Positions 11,923-23,176 of a stretch of 64,000 nucleotides of DNA are shown piece after piece (positions within the stretch are counted from its first letter, which is position 1; the number at the start of each line of letters is the position of its first letter). The notes under the pieces are model-generated. The model was not told the DNA's origin. It saw only the letters and a list, made by a program, of their open reading frames with translations, and searched no databases. Origin of the DNA: Leptodontidium sp. MPI-SDFR-AT-0119 (lineage: Eukaryota; Ascomycota; Leotiomycetes; Helotiales; Leptodontidiaceae); assembly GCA_020726505.1 (NCBI GenBank), contig JAHLEZ010000031.1:186001-250000 (forward strand), read 5' to 3'. A program made the translations under genes and the position numbers.

Positions 11923-12191
11923 TGTCGGAAATAAGGGAGGAGAATCAGCTGACTCGTACGCATAATGTCGGGTCTAGAATCTCCTTGTAAGTTGGCCTTT
12001 ACTAGCTTGCTACGAGAGTCAGGGAGATTACGGTTATGTCGTAATTCCCCGATCTCGAGTATATAAAATCGTTCTCTACTCGAAGAGAGAGAGGACACAC
12101 ACAAAATGTAATTACGAATCAAAAGTAAAGCTTTATCTATATTTACCGTGTTACTACTGAACGAGAAACACCTTACTTAGTAATTCTAATA
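11923..12191 (+). repeat. copia-2 5' LTR
   Basis: 269 bp, TGTCGG...CTAATA (last CA changed to TA). It contains a purine-rich CGAAGAGAGAGAGGACACAC tract also found in the partner at 20566-20834. Confidence 0.88.
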
Positions 12192-13639
12192 CTAATTAGT
12201 AGTTTATAAGAACTACAGTAAGTAAGGAATCCTACAGAAGAAGAGACGAAGTCGAAGTTAGTCTTTGATTTTCGTGCTAAGGGAATTTAACTCACGTCTT
12301 TTAAAAAGACGGTACTGAATTCTAAGAACCGAGTGAGAGTACTAGTTACTTCGTAAGGTTTACGTCTATTACGTACTATATAACTTAGACGAACACTTTC
12401 GACGATTCGTTATAATAGCTAGAGATTCTAAATAACTAACGAACCGGGGACTAATAAAGGAGCTAAGGCTAGAAGGAGAAGGGATTTAGCTTATAAGGAA
12501 CGAAGGCCCTTTTACGGAGATAGTAAGACGACGAGAAACTACGCGATTATTAGAGAGAGAAACGCCGCAAAATAGAATTAAAGGACAAGAGAGAAACCTT
12601 TAAGACGAAAGAGCGAGATTATATAAGATGAAACTACTAACGGGTATTATATACTTATTTTCACTAAAACGATAGTTACAAGACCTTATACTAAGCGAGG
12701 AGATTACGACTGAGATCACGAACACATATATATTAACTTACTTCGCTTAATGGGAATCTAAGTAAGTGTGGCAAGACGAGCTATAAATGATGTTTCGAAT
12801 CCAATTCGAAGATTAGACGATAGCGGATTTCGATAAAATCACAACTGTCTTAAGGAACTAACTTAAGATATTCCTACGACAACGAGGAGTATTTGTGGCT
12901 TAGAACTCGAAGAAAGGATCGACGATTTCTAGTTACCTTTACTAAACTCTTATAGAAGAAGAATAATACGTGTAAACTAAGGATTAAAAGAGAGCGATAT
13001 AAAGAAAGGACCCTAAATAGATCAGACTTAAACTTTAGTAAATCAAAGAAAACGAGACACTAATACTAATACTAACTCTATAACGTCAACAAGAAGAGGA
13101 CATCCCACGAGAATCTATTAAAATAAGGGGAGTAATCGACTTGAATAATCCCGAGGTATTATAAAATACTCATTTAAATAAAATAGACTATATCACGAGT
13201 AAACCGCGAGATATTAGGGATCCCTAAGACAAATGGGAAGAAATCGCAAAGTAAGTATTACAGGATAAAAAGGAAAGAGATTAATTACTTTAAGATAAGA
13301 TTTATATATAGAACTAAAGTTAATATAGACTAGAGGTACGCGATTGATATAACTCGGAACGAAGAGTTATCGGACAGTAAGACACAAATTAATCCCGAAC
13401 TTACTTACAGGAATTATACGAAGAGTTCCGCCGTACGTATAATCTACTTATTTAGAGTTATACTTAATAATATAAGATCCCTTACGAGAGGGAACAAGTA
13501 ATATAAGAAAGTATATAGAGACAAGATCTAAGGGAACCTTAAGTATTTAGTACACACCCTCGTTTTATATTAGAGGAACATCTAGTACTTCGAGGAGACT
13601 TCGAGGACAGCAGAGACGAGGAGAGATTAGATTCTCGTA

Positions 13640-16600
13640 AGTAAATCGACTTGATAAAGATCTACGACAAATCGACGAAGTTTAGAAGGAAAAGAAATAA
13701 AGTCCTTAAAGAAAAGATTAATATCTTCTTCGAGAACTACTAGAAAGTCGGCATTAACTAAAGATCATATAAATATATATTTTCCACGATACTTAAGGAC
13801 GATACCTTAGAGTACTTCCACGAGAGGTTATTAAGTAGGGATTATGATTTCCGAACTTTGACTATACTTATTAAAAAATACTACGATATACTTAAGAAGG
13901 AACTCGAATACCTAGACAAGTGGAATAATATAAAGCTGACTACTATAATGTCACTGAACTTAACGAAATCGATAATAGAATGTTTAGAAATCGTAATAAA
14001 TCGCTTGTAGTATACTTAGAAACGAATTACAAGTTACTAATACGAAGAGGACCTCTAACGACAGCTAATTGCCGCTATTAAAGATCACTTAATAGTAGAT
14101 TACGTTACGATTTGGCCGCTAATAACTTACGAAGGCTTATACGTATAACTTCGTATAGTAGCGAGTAACTTTAGCTGTCACTATAATAATAAGTGAGCCT
14201 ACTTTACTAAGGGATAATAATAATATCGCGACGATTTAGAAGATTTAGATACCTTAGGCTAGTTTTACGTCGATAGGACTTATACTAGAACGAGAGTACA
14301 TTCGAAGTCGTTCTTAAAACAAAGAGTGAGTTTCTAAGGAAGAAATAATTACTAAGGGACTTCGAAGCTAGCGAGCGAGTATAGAAAGAGATAAGATTAT
14401 CGTAGTTAATAAAGACTTTCGCGAGACTTCTAATCTACCTAGACTCGAGGAAGATTACCCCGAGATATATATTACGTGTATATAAAGATAAGTTATTACT
14501 CTTCAAATCACACTAAAGGAGAGCGAGCTGTTACTTGGGAAGCGTATAAGCGCACAGTACATTTCTAAATAAGACAATTATTATTAGATAATACGATAGT
14601 ATTCTTACTCGACGATAATCGAGGGGAAGAAGACAAAGACGAGGACGAGAGAGTACTAAATGAAAGACCACCGGTAGTAAGAGGCATAATGAACTTTACC
14701 GAACTCAGAGACAAGTATAAGAATATATACGAAGAGAAAGTATACGAGATTTTATAAGATTATACAATATTTTATATTATTACTAGAGAAGATATTTTTA
14801 TTACTTTAGATAATTCGACTTTCATTTAAAGCCGATATTCGTTAGATACTTTCTGAGGAATCTTACTAGATATAGGAGTATTAGGAGTATTTATAATCGA
14901 ATAAGGTTAATTTCAGGCGCTATATAAGATCTTCTTAAACATAAAGACGATTCCTTGCGTAAATGAAAAAGTCTCCTTTAGAAAAGGGTCTACGAGTATA
15001 TTATTATACTTCTTTTTACTAACACTTTTCAGAGATATTAAGTTCTTCGTTATTTTAATTAATATATTAGCGCTATAGTACCTTTAAGACATAAATAAGC
15101 TTAATGTGAGATTTAATAATCTCACGAACACGCTTATTTAAGAAGATAAGAAAATTCTTATAATACGAACTTTTGGGCACTCTTAGTGGCTAATTAATTA
15201 GCTAGAACGAAGTCTAATATATAACTACTTTACGGAAATAGAGCTTTAGAGAATTCATCAAAGGTTCGGTCACTTATCGGCATAAAGGCTGTAATAAGTA
15301 CTAGATCGGGCAGGGTATGAGGATTTAGACTTTAAGTAACTTAAGGAGTTAACACGAATGTGTAAGTTTTATTAAATAAATGAGCAGAAACTTAGTAGAT
15401 TTTCGTTCACGATTAAGGACGACGTGGAGTTTAATTATACTTTTTAACTCGATGTCTTCTTTGTAGATCTAAACGATAAGGCATCTCAAAAAGCGCTAAT
15501 CTTATACGGAATCGACGAAGTTACTGGATTTAACGTTATAATATAGATTCTAGATCACTTATTAAAGACACTTTGGAATACGATCTAGAGGATCCTTATT
15601 AATATATATAACGGACTACTTAATTAATTTGTAATAGACGTAGTAAAGAACTTTTATTTAGCTGAATTCAAGGCAAACGTAGCTGTGATAGGCATTAGGG
15701 TCAAATCGATATTAACAGAAGCTTATAACGCGATTAGACAGATCAAGAGAGTACACGGCTTATTGCGAAGAGTATATAAGATTTTATAGTAAGAGTTAAG
15801 GCACTTGCGGTTAGATCGCTATACGTTACTTCAAATAATAGTAAAAGTAGTTAACGATATTATAGGACTATAAGGACTTATACTAATATTACTTGTCTTT
15901 AGGGCGTACCTTCGACTTATTAAGTAGGATCCGCCGGCTCTGGGGATACTTAAGAGAGCGAAGGTAATTCGGAAGGCAATGAAGGAGGTCCGGGAACTAT
16001 ATACCGAGCGCCAAATTAAAGATACAATCGCAGCCTAAAACAGTATTAATGTCTTTAATACTCTTAATCTATTGATTTAATTAGAAGTAAGAGTATTTCG
16101 AGAGAAACACGGCTGGACTAGGCTATAGAAGCTGCTTTCTGTCTAAGGGCACAATTATGTCGTCGAAGTCAACGATTAACTAATTGTTTTCCGAAGTAAC
16201 GTTATAAAACCGTTTATTTAAGACAAAAGACTAAACTTACTAGAAGATGAGGCATTGACTTAAGAACAAGAGAAGTACCTTTACTTAGATAGCTCGGGTA
16301 ATATTTGACTATCGATATTATAAGTTATAATCTTATAAAAGAGCTAAAGGTAAATAAAAGTATAATTATTATATAAACTTACGGCATAAATTATAAAAGT
16401 AAAACTTAAAGATGAGTTAGAGAATTTAATACTCGTCGACGAGATTTAAGTATTCTTAATAAAGAAAAAACAAGAAGTTATAAAGTTAGCGATTTAATTA
16501 CAAAAGGAGGGCAAAATCACAGCTCTAGGGGCCCCCTTTAAAGAATCTAGGAAGGCCGAGATCAACAGTCTAATGACAGTAGAGGTCTTTAAGCTAATTA

Positions 16601-18060
16601 ATACGAAGGATATCGAACTAAGAGTAACAATCTTTAGATCTCGACTCGTAAATAAAGTAAAGGGAAGGGGAACCTCGAGCCCTTACGAGAAATCTAAACT
16701 CGTAATTTAAGTATATAATGACACTTCGAAAGTAAAGATCTTTACTTAAGTACTAACAATTTAATAATTAGTATAATAGATCGTTATAACTTTAATTCCT
16801 TCGTTACTACTCTATAATATAACTTACTTCTCTCGAGATATTACGTAAGTATATATCTAGGCCGAATCGAAGCTTAACTGAGTCATTTACGTATTTCTTC
16901 TAAAAGAGATTGCGCACCTTTTCCCCTTAAAGACTCGGATACTTATAATTAAATTACTATATAGCCTCGCGGAATCTAGAACACACTAGTAAGGGACATA
17001 TAGCCCTTATTATAAAGAGAGACTAAATATAGAATCGAGTACTTACGATTTATACCTGAAAATCACTACTCTTAATAATTACTTTAGTATCACAGTAATA
17101 TAAACCGATAATACGCTATATATTAGTGATATATAATTCGTATAAAAGGAAGATCGTGAACTTTGGAAAGTGAAGTTACGGGTAAAGCCTATTAATATCT
17201 TTATAGAATTAGAATTATTACTGTTTAATAGTTATAAGTTAACCCTTTTTAAGGGAAACTTAATCGTTTAGTAGAAAAAATAAGTAGAGAAGATCTAGCT
17301 CGTGGACTTGAAATTAGTAAACTGAAATTAAGAATACTGTTAATAACGAGCGCGAGAAGTATATATTATAACGATTTACTAGTTAAAAGTATCTTGCGAT
17401 TTATTAATAGTAATATAATATTAAGAGCCTATAAACGAGGATATTAAGGCATTAAACAAGCGATTAGATTAATAAATAAAGAATCAGGATCGAGGACTAA
17501 CTTATATCCCCCTTAACTTAGAAAAGTTAAAGCTATTTATTTTCGTCAATAAATCTTTCGCAAATAACGAGGATATAAGTTCTTAATTAAGATACTTTTA
17601 TATTTTAGGCAACGAGGCCTTAGGGAGTGAGTAAAACACTTTTATTGTGCGAGGAAATATACTTTATAAAAGTAGTACGAAATCGAAGAGGGTAACTCGA
17701 GCTGTCTTAGCTTCTGAAATCTACAGAATAGTCCTTAGTGTTAATATCGTTATCGCTATTAATACAACTTTGATGATAATCGTAGACAAGTTATATATCT
17801 TACTTCTACTAATTATCTATTATATAGATTCTTATTTACTTTACGAATGCCTTATGAAACTCGGATTAATTAAAGAAAAACGCTTAATAATCGATATTAT
17901 AATTCTTCGACAATCTTACGAACGACGGGAACTCTAAGAGATTCGATAGATCAAAGGAGACGACAACTTAGTAGATACTATAATAAAGAGCGCCGCGAAC
18001 TTAGCTTTAATAAACTTTATTAATACTAACGAATTACTTATTCGTATTAAGGGTTAAGTT
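13640..18060 (+). pseudogene. copia-2 gag-pol relic
   Basis: Read through many stops: Gag near 13650-14120 (LIKIYDKSTKFRRKRNK, LEYFHERLLSRDYDF); protease near 14850 (GILLDIGV for DTGA); integrase from about 15230 (RIHQRFGHLSA, CKFY..NEQ, then NYTF.LDVFFVDLND); reverse transcriptase from about 16500 (SRKAEINSLMTVEVF, FRSRLVNKVKGRGT near 16630); RNase H about 17640-17937 (SKRVTRAVLASEIYR, LLYECLMKLG, ILRQSYERREL), ending near 18045 (LINFINTNELLIRIKG). The 96-residue frame at 17647-17937 is the longest unbroken piece. RIP-type stops are throughout. Confidence 0.8.
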
Positions 18061-18530
18061 AATCGAGAAGAAAAGTAGAGTCAGGGATTAGAATACTTAG
18101 AGTCGGCACTAATTTAAATTACTTTAGATTTTAGGATCTCACGAATAAGGAATTAAGGAAGATAAAAAATAAAGTACGTAATACTTTTAATTTTAGAAAC
18201 GAGAAAAGAGAACGAGAAATCTAGCGCAACTTTGACGAAGACTATAGAAAATCTAACGTAAGAACTTAAGTAATAACTACGACGAGTAAATTATACCTCG
18301 TTTTACTCCACGAAACGATTACTTCTTCGACTTATTACTTCCCTTTCTACTATTATTATTATCTTTATTAAATAAATATCTAACGAGACTAAGAGAAGTA
18401 ATAATCACAGAAGTGGACGATACTATAAAACTAAGTAACAAAAGACAAAGAGAACTAAGAGAAAGACTAAAAGAACTGTGACGATTATATTAAAATCGTG
18501 GACTTTATTAGTATAAAGAACTTTATTAAG

Positions 18531-18695
18531 GCTGAGGAGAGTTTTAACTTAATAGATTTTGAGGGTAAGGGGAATTCTGGCCTAATAGATTCTAAGGCTA
18601 AAGAGAGTTTTAGCCTGATAAGTATTAAAGGCGAGGAGAATTCGGACTAAAGTGAAATCGAGGATAAAGAGAGAAGGGATTAAATAGAAATCGAG
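18531..18695 (+). repeat. Five tandem 33-bp units (11-residue repeat)
   Basis: Five adjacent 33-bp units begin at 18531, 18564, 18597, 18630 and 18663. In the plus frame each would encode a degenerate 11-residue unit of the form (A/G)(E/K)(E/G)(S/N)(F/S)xLI(D/S)xx. Divergence is mostly transitions. The repeats lie in the non-canonical 3' region of copia-2, downstream of RNase H. Confidence 0.7.
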
Positions 18696-18899
18696 GAGGC
18701 GATTAGAATTAACCGAAATTCAGAGGAGATCTAAGAGGAGGAGAAAAGGCCGAAGGTTATATTAAGGGAGAGAATCTAATAGGCGGACTAAGAGGAGAAT
18801 TTAACGGCGAAAAGCGATTATATTAAGGGCTCAGAGAAGGAAAGTTAAGGTTTATTATCACAAGACCTGAAAATCTAGGGAGAGAATCAAGAGTATTAT

Positions 18900-20046
18900 A
18901 CTAAATATTAAATCCCGCGGGAGAAGTAAGTGTCTTAAATTAAACCTTAAAACTAAAAGTAGGGACTTTAACGCGAAAGTTCGATAATATCGCAGGAACA
19001 CGACTATCTCGAGTAATAGTAGTGAGACAACGTTCTAAGATAAGCTGCGGGATTCGGACAATAAAATTGTCGCGGCGACGAATATGAGGGATATACTTAT
19101 TGTTATTATTTACGTTAGGTCTAGCAAGCTTACGATCGATCATCTCAAGCTCTTAGGCAGTGAGAGGGTACATTAATATATACTACTAAGTTTTACTTAG
19201 AGCTAAATGATCTCGAATCTAACTATTTTACTTAGGAGTCGAGCGGATCGACAAGGGATTCTGACGAGAGTTAATGTGAGACTTACGATCTACGAATAAT
19301 ATTAATTTGAGAGGGACTTATCGAAAGGGAAAAAGAGGGAACTTACTAATATAAAAGCTGTAATAAGTAATTTAGCCACCTTAATAATAATAATTACATA
19401 TACTATTAAATAGAGTTTGTGTCTTATAAGGATAAGGAATATAAGGAAATAAGACATAAGATAAGTAAGATCGACTACGAGAAGTATTCTAATAACGCTT
19501 ATAACGATTACTTCTGAGATTCTCTTAGCCGAAGGCAGTAATAATGTTAGCGATAGCGTATAAGGCATAATATTTATTAAGAGCGAAAAGACGAATAAGT
19601 TAACGAAGGGCTAAGTAGTTAGTAGTGATATAAGAGATATCGCGACTAAAAGCCTTCTCTTATAAGGAAGACCGAAGTAAAGTATTGTACTTAGCGGCTT
19701 CAATTCGTCGTTTATGTCGAGACTTGATCTATTATTAATTAGTATTTCGCACTAAAGGTAATAAAGGTTGAAATATAAATATAAATAAGAAGTAAGAGTA
19801 TTAAAAGAAAAGAGATAGACTTACTTAGTTATAATAGCTACTAAGACTACCGGACTTTCTAGGAAGGCGAGGAGGACGACGATCACCTCTGTCACTACTA
19901 GAACTACTAAAGCCACCGAGTATTCCTGAGCTCGTCGATTTAGGAGTATAGTCTATATCGGCTGCGAGGACAATAGAGGAGGTAAGTAGAAGAAAGAGGA
20001 AAGTAAAGAAGGAGAACACGAGGAGCTTTATCGTAAAGAGAAACAT
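18900..20046 (-). pseudogene. Antisense open region in copia-2 3' extension, unknown
   Basis: On the minus strand this part has markedly fewer stops than its plus strand. It starts with MFLFTIKLLVFSFF and a further hydrophobic run ending SSIVLAADIDY, resembling a signal peptide followed by a Ser/Arg/Pro-rich segment (frame 20046-19825). Hydrophobic Leu/Ile-rich frames follow at 19568-19302 and 19143-18940. RIP itself enriches Leu, Ile and Tyr codons, so hydrophobicity may be an artefact. I recognise no family; it could be a captured gene or an element-specific antisense ORF. Confidence 0.3.
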
Positions 20047-20565
20047 AAAGAAAAGGGAAAATGTAAGACTACGAAGTAGTTAAAGTAGTAGTAATAGTAG
20101 TCGAAGAAGACAGAAGTAAAGGAGAGGCAATAATATAGAAAAGTTAGTAATAGGGAAGAGGAGGAAAGGTTGCGGAAGAATAACGTATTCTTATATACGT
20201 TAATGGATAAGGCTATATATATAGCGACGACGAAAGTGGAGGCAATTCACTTATTCGACCCCTTCCGCGACGAAAGTTATTGATTTACTCGTTTACTCTT
20301 TCCTTTAGAAGGAGGGGTATCGACTTACTTTTTACTGCGATTCGATGGCGGGGGGACATCGTTCTTCCTCTTTTAGTTACATATTATTCGTAATAGCGTA
20401 TATTTATTACAATTAATAAGTATCTCCTCGGGCAAGGTTGTTTTTCTTGTTCGTAATAAATACGACAAGTGGTTTTTCCCTTCCTGATTACAAATGTAGG
20501 GGAGTTATTATATGTTTATTTACTTCTTAATCGTCTCGCTTCGAACGATAAGAAAGAGTTGCCTG

Positions 20566-20834
20566 TGTCGGAAATAAGGGAGGAGAATCAACTGACTCGT
20601 ACACATAATGTTAGGTCTAGAATCTCCTTATAAGTTGGCCTTTGTTAGCTTGCCACGAGAGTCAGGGAGATTACGGTTATGCCGTAATTCCCTGATCTCA
20701 AGTACATAGAATCGTTCTCTGCTCGAAGAGAGAGAGGACACACACAAAATGTAACTACGAATTAAGAGTAAAGCTTTACCTATATTTGCCGTGTCACCAC
20801 TGAACGAGAAACACCTTACTTGGTGATTCCAACA
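20566..20834 (+). repeat. copia-2 3' LTR
   Basis: 269 bp, starting at TGTCGG (20566) and ending CCAACA at 20834, retaining more C/G than the 5' LTR. Chromosomal HET-gene sequence starts immediately at 20835. Confidence 0.88.
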
Positions 20835-21689
20835 GATACGGAGTACTACACGCTTCGTCCCGACTGGGTAGGGAGTGTGTGTGGGATTCCTGCCGAGGAA
20901 AATAGAGCTATCAGAGCCTCGAAATACTCTCAGATGCGGTCTACTGGGGATCACTGGCAGACTCTGTGCAGCCACTACTCTTATCGAGAGCTGACCTTCG
21001 CCGCGGACAAGTTACCAGCAATCTCAGGGATTGCCAGCAAGTTTTCGGAAAAGCTAGGAGGCACTTATCTTGCTGGATTATGGAAAGATTATCTGATGCA
21101 CGACTTGTTCTGGTATTCCGCACATCCTACGATACGACCGCAGAATTATCGAGCCCCTTCATGGTCGTGGGCCTCAGTGGACCGGAAGATCTCGTATCCT
21201 TTCTGGAGAACTTGCGGATCGAACGAGTGCGAGATGTACTGTACCATTCTTGACGCTCAGGTGACAATCCACGGGCTCGACCCCTTCGGCGCTGTCAGTG
21301 ACGGGTATTTAAGGATCCAGGGAACACTACTCGAGATGGAAGCATGCCAAAGACCTGAGAGGAAAGCATCTCTGCCTCAATGGAGTCTTTACTTCCAGAA
21401 CCTCGAGGTTGCGTGGGCCACCCCCGACTCGGCGAAATTGGATCCTGGAGAGCCAAAGATATACTGGGCATTGCTATTTGCGAAATGCAGGGGGAGCAAG
21501 GGAAGCAGAGCGAGGAAATCTCAAGCGAGAGGGCTATTGCTTGAAAAGTGTGAACAAGAAAGGGACGGATTAGGCGTGTTTCAACGAGTGGGAGTGTTTT
21601 ATATTTCGCAGGTTTTTTCCGAGAACATCGGTCCAGCTGTGGATCTATGGAGAAGGTCGGCAGATGAAAGCACGATAGTCATTATCTAA
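20835..21689 (+). pseudogene. HET-domain family protein, 5'-truncated by copia-2
   Basis: The 285-residue open frame shows the typical post-HET-domain region of heterokaryon-incompatibility family proteins: YSYRELTFAADKLPAISGIA, then GTYLAGLWKDYL and APSWSWASVD. The N-terminal HET domain proper (pfam06985) is missing; the frame starts at the last base of the copia-2 LTR, with no ATG there and the first in-frame ATG about 100 bp inside. The stop is TAA at 21687-21689. The retained part has no internal stops, so truncation looks recent or the 3' part may still be expressed from LTR sequence. HET proteins trigger allorecognition cell death; this fragment is presumably non-functional. Confidence 0.75.
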
Positions 21690-21923
21690 TATTTTCATCG
21701 TGAGTTACTTCACCAACATTCGGGGACTACGAAGTAAAAGAAAGCAAGTATTAATTGTTACATATGCAGAGAAGCAAAATACATAAGCTAACACACATCT
21801 AGCAATGTTACATCGGTACTCATTTACCTCCTCTTGTGTTCCGCCATTTCAGAAACCTTCATCCACACTCAATTATGCCGCTGCGGAATAGTTCGCTGAA
21901 AGCCTTTCCAATAGTCCACTTCC
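21690..21923. other. Intergenic, convergent 3' ends
   Basis: AT-rich 3' flanks of the HET fragment (plus) and the GPI-protein gene (minus). No gene seen. Confidence 0.6.
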
Positions 21924-23045
21924 TTACATGACGAAGACAAGAACGAGAGCTCCTGAGATACCGATAGATCCGGCCTTCAACGAAGAAGCCGCACCAGTGA
22001 ACTGGACACAGGATGTGGTAGCAGATGGTGCACCTACAGTCGTAGGAGTGTAGGTTGCCAAAGTGCTTTCGGGGTTGTGAGATCCCTGGCATGTAGCAAA
22101 CTCAGAAGCACATCGAGACTGGTTACGGTCTCCACCATCTTCTCCATTGCGGCACTTGTTGAACTTGTCCTGGCAAGCGTTAACTGGGCTGGTATTTGGG
22201 TGGGAAGCGGAGGTAGTTGGGCAGCCTCCCTTGCAAGTTGTGATGGTGGAAGTGGTGGTGTAAATGGAAGTTTGTGTGTGGGTTTCCGAAGTGATGGTGG
22301 TTGCGGCAGGGCAGGTGGTGGTATAGACAGTTGTCTCGACTGGAGGCTTGTTCAAGCCGCTGGTGGTACCAGCGCACTGGACATAGAGAGAAGCGCAGTA
22401 AGATTGGTTGGCATCAGGCTTCGACTGGCAATCGGAGCGGACCTTCTCACAGCCCTTTGTAGCTGGGGTTGACGAAATTGGGTACGCGGGAGGTTTGTTC
22501 AATCCGCTGGCGGTACCGGAGCACTGGACGTAGAGAGAAGCGCAATAAGATTGGTTGGCATCGGGTTGAGACTGGCAGTCCGATCGGACTCTCTCGCAAT
22601 CCCTCATGGCTGGGGTTGATGAGGTTGGATAGGCAGGTGGGTGGTTGAGTCCACTGGTAGTTCCAGCACATTGAACATAGAGAGAAGCGCAGTAAAACTG
22701 ATTGGCATCAGGCTTTGACTGACAGTCAGACCGGACCTTCTCGCAGTCTGGCTTTGCCTCGTATGTTGGGTATCCTCCTTTGCACGAGGTGATAGTGGAG
22801 GTAGTCGTGTAGACCGAAGTATATGTCTTGGTACCAGATGTGGAATAAGCGGTTGCTGGGCAGACTGTGGTGTAAACAGTGGTCTCTACAGAAGTCGTTG
22901 GGTAGATAGGGGCGCTATAGGATGAGGTAGTGGAAGGCTCGTAGGCAGGCTTGGATGACGAAGAATTGGCGTTTTGTCCATAGCCATACTGGGCTGAAGC
23001 TGTGGCAGCGAGAGTAGCCAAGAGGCTGAGGGTGCGGGCAGCCAT
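21924..23045 (-). CDS. Secreted GPI-anchored protein with four-cysteine repeats
   Basis: Single exon, 373 residues. An N-terminal signal peptide (about 1-18, ending ATASA) and a C-terminal hydrophobic tail after a small-residue patch (GAASSLKAG, then ISGALVLVFVM) indicate a GPI-anchored wall or membrane protein. Three modules with a 49-residue period start at C101, C150 and C199. Each has C-x6-C-x10-C-x6-C and the shared core CASLYVQC. A fourth, degenerate module is at C291-C319. Ser/Thr-rich stretches with VETTVYTT...CPA and TCKGG flank the array twice. The C-rich ANQS-CAS-Y-x-C module is widespread in ascomycete GPI proteins of unknown function. The ATG at 23043-23045 is followed directly by the signal peptide. 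Confidence 0.85.
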   Translation of the reverse strand: MAARTLSLLATLAATASAQYGYGQNANSSSSKPAYEPSTTSSYSAPIYPTTSVETTVYTTVCPATAYSTSGTKTYTSVYTTTSTITSCKGGYPTYEAKPDCEKVRSDCQSKPDANQFYCASLYVQCAGTTSGLNHPPAYPTSSTPAMRDCERVRSDCQSQPDANQSYCASLYVQCSGTASGLNKPPAYPISSTPATKGCEKVRSDCQSKPDANQSYCASLYVQCAGTTSGLNKPPVETTVYTTTCPAATTITSETHTQTSIYTTTSTITTCKGGCPTTSASHPNTSPVNACQDKFNKCRNGEDGGDRNQSRCASEFATCQGSHNPESTLATYTPTTVGAPSATTSCVQFTGAASSLKAGSIGISGALVLVFVM

Positions 23046-23165
23046 TGCGAAAAGCGAATGTGGTTAGAGAAGAAACTCTGCAGCTGGACTGTGAAGGAAG
23101 GAAGAACAAGTAATGGAATGCGATTTTGATGATGAGAAGGAAAGAAATGAGGGCTGGCCAGACCG

Positions 23166-23176
23166 TTCTATATACT
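23166..23176 (-). promoter_or_regulatory. Possible TATA box of the GPI-protein gene
   Basis: GTATATAGAA on the minus strand, about 125 bp upstream of the ATG at 23045. Confidence 0.35.

Larger units (their letters stand above)
11923..20834 (+). mobile_element. copia-2: full-length Ty1/copia element with paired LTRs
   Basis: Direct 269-bp repeats at 11923-12191 and 20566-20834 both start TGTCGGAAATAAGGG and end TTC(C/T)AA(C/T)A. They differ only by transitions. A primer-binding-like CTAATTAGTAGTTT follows the left LTR, as in copia-1. Internal region is about 8.4 kb, well above the 4-6 kb usual for copia, because about 2.4 kb lies between RNase H and the 3' LTR. Left flank is ATCAC and right flank GATAC, so no target duplication is seen. 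The left end sits in the RT of copia-1, but the right end abuts a HET gene. Confidence 0.85.

Noticed and set aside
18531..18695. Regular 33-bp repeats considered as a CRISPR-like array
   Set aside because: There are no spacers; units are contiguous and codon-phased, in a fungal retroelement.
20628..20975. 115-residue minus-strand ORF across the copia-2 LTR/HET junction
   Set aside because: Part LTR, part antisense HET sequence; chance frame.
22077..22472. 131-residue plus-strand ORF opposite the GPI-protein gene
   Set aside because: Gly/Ser-rich shadow of the Cys-repeat coding strand.
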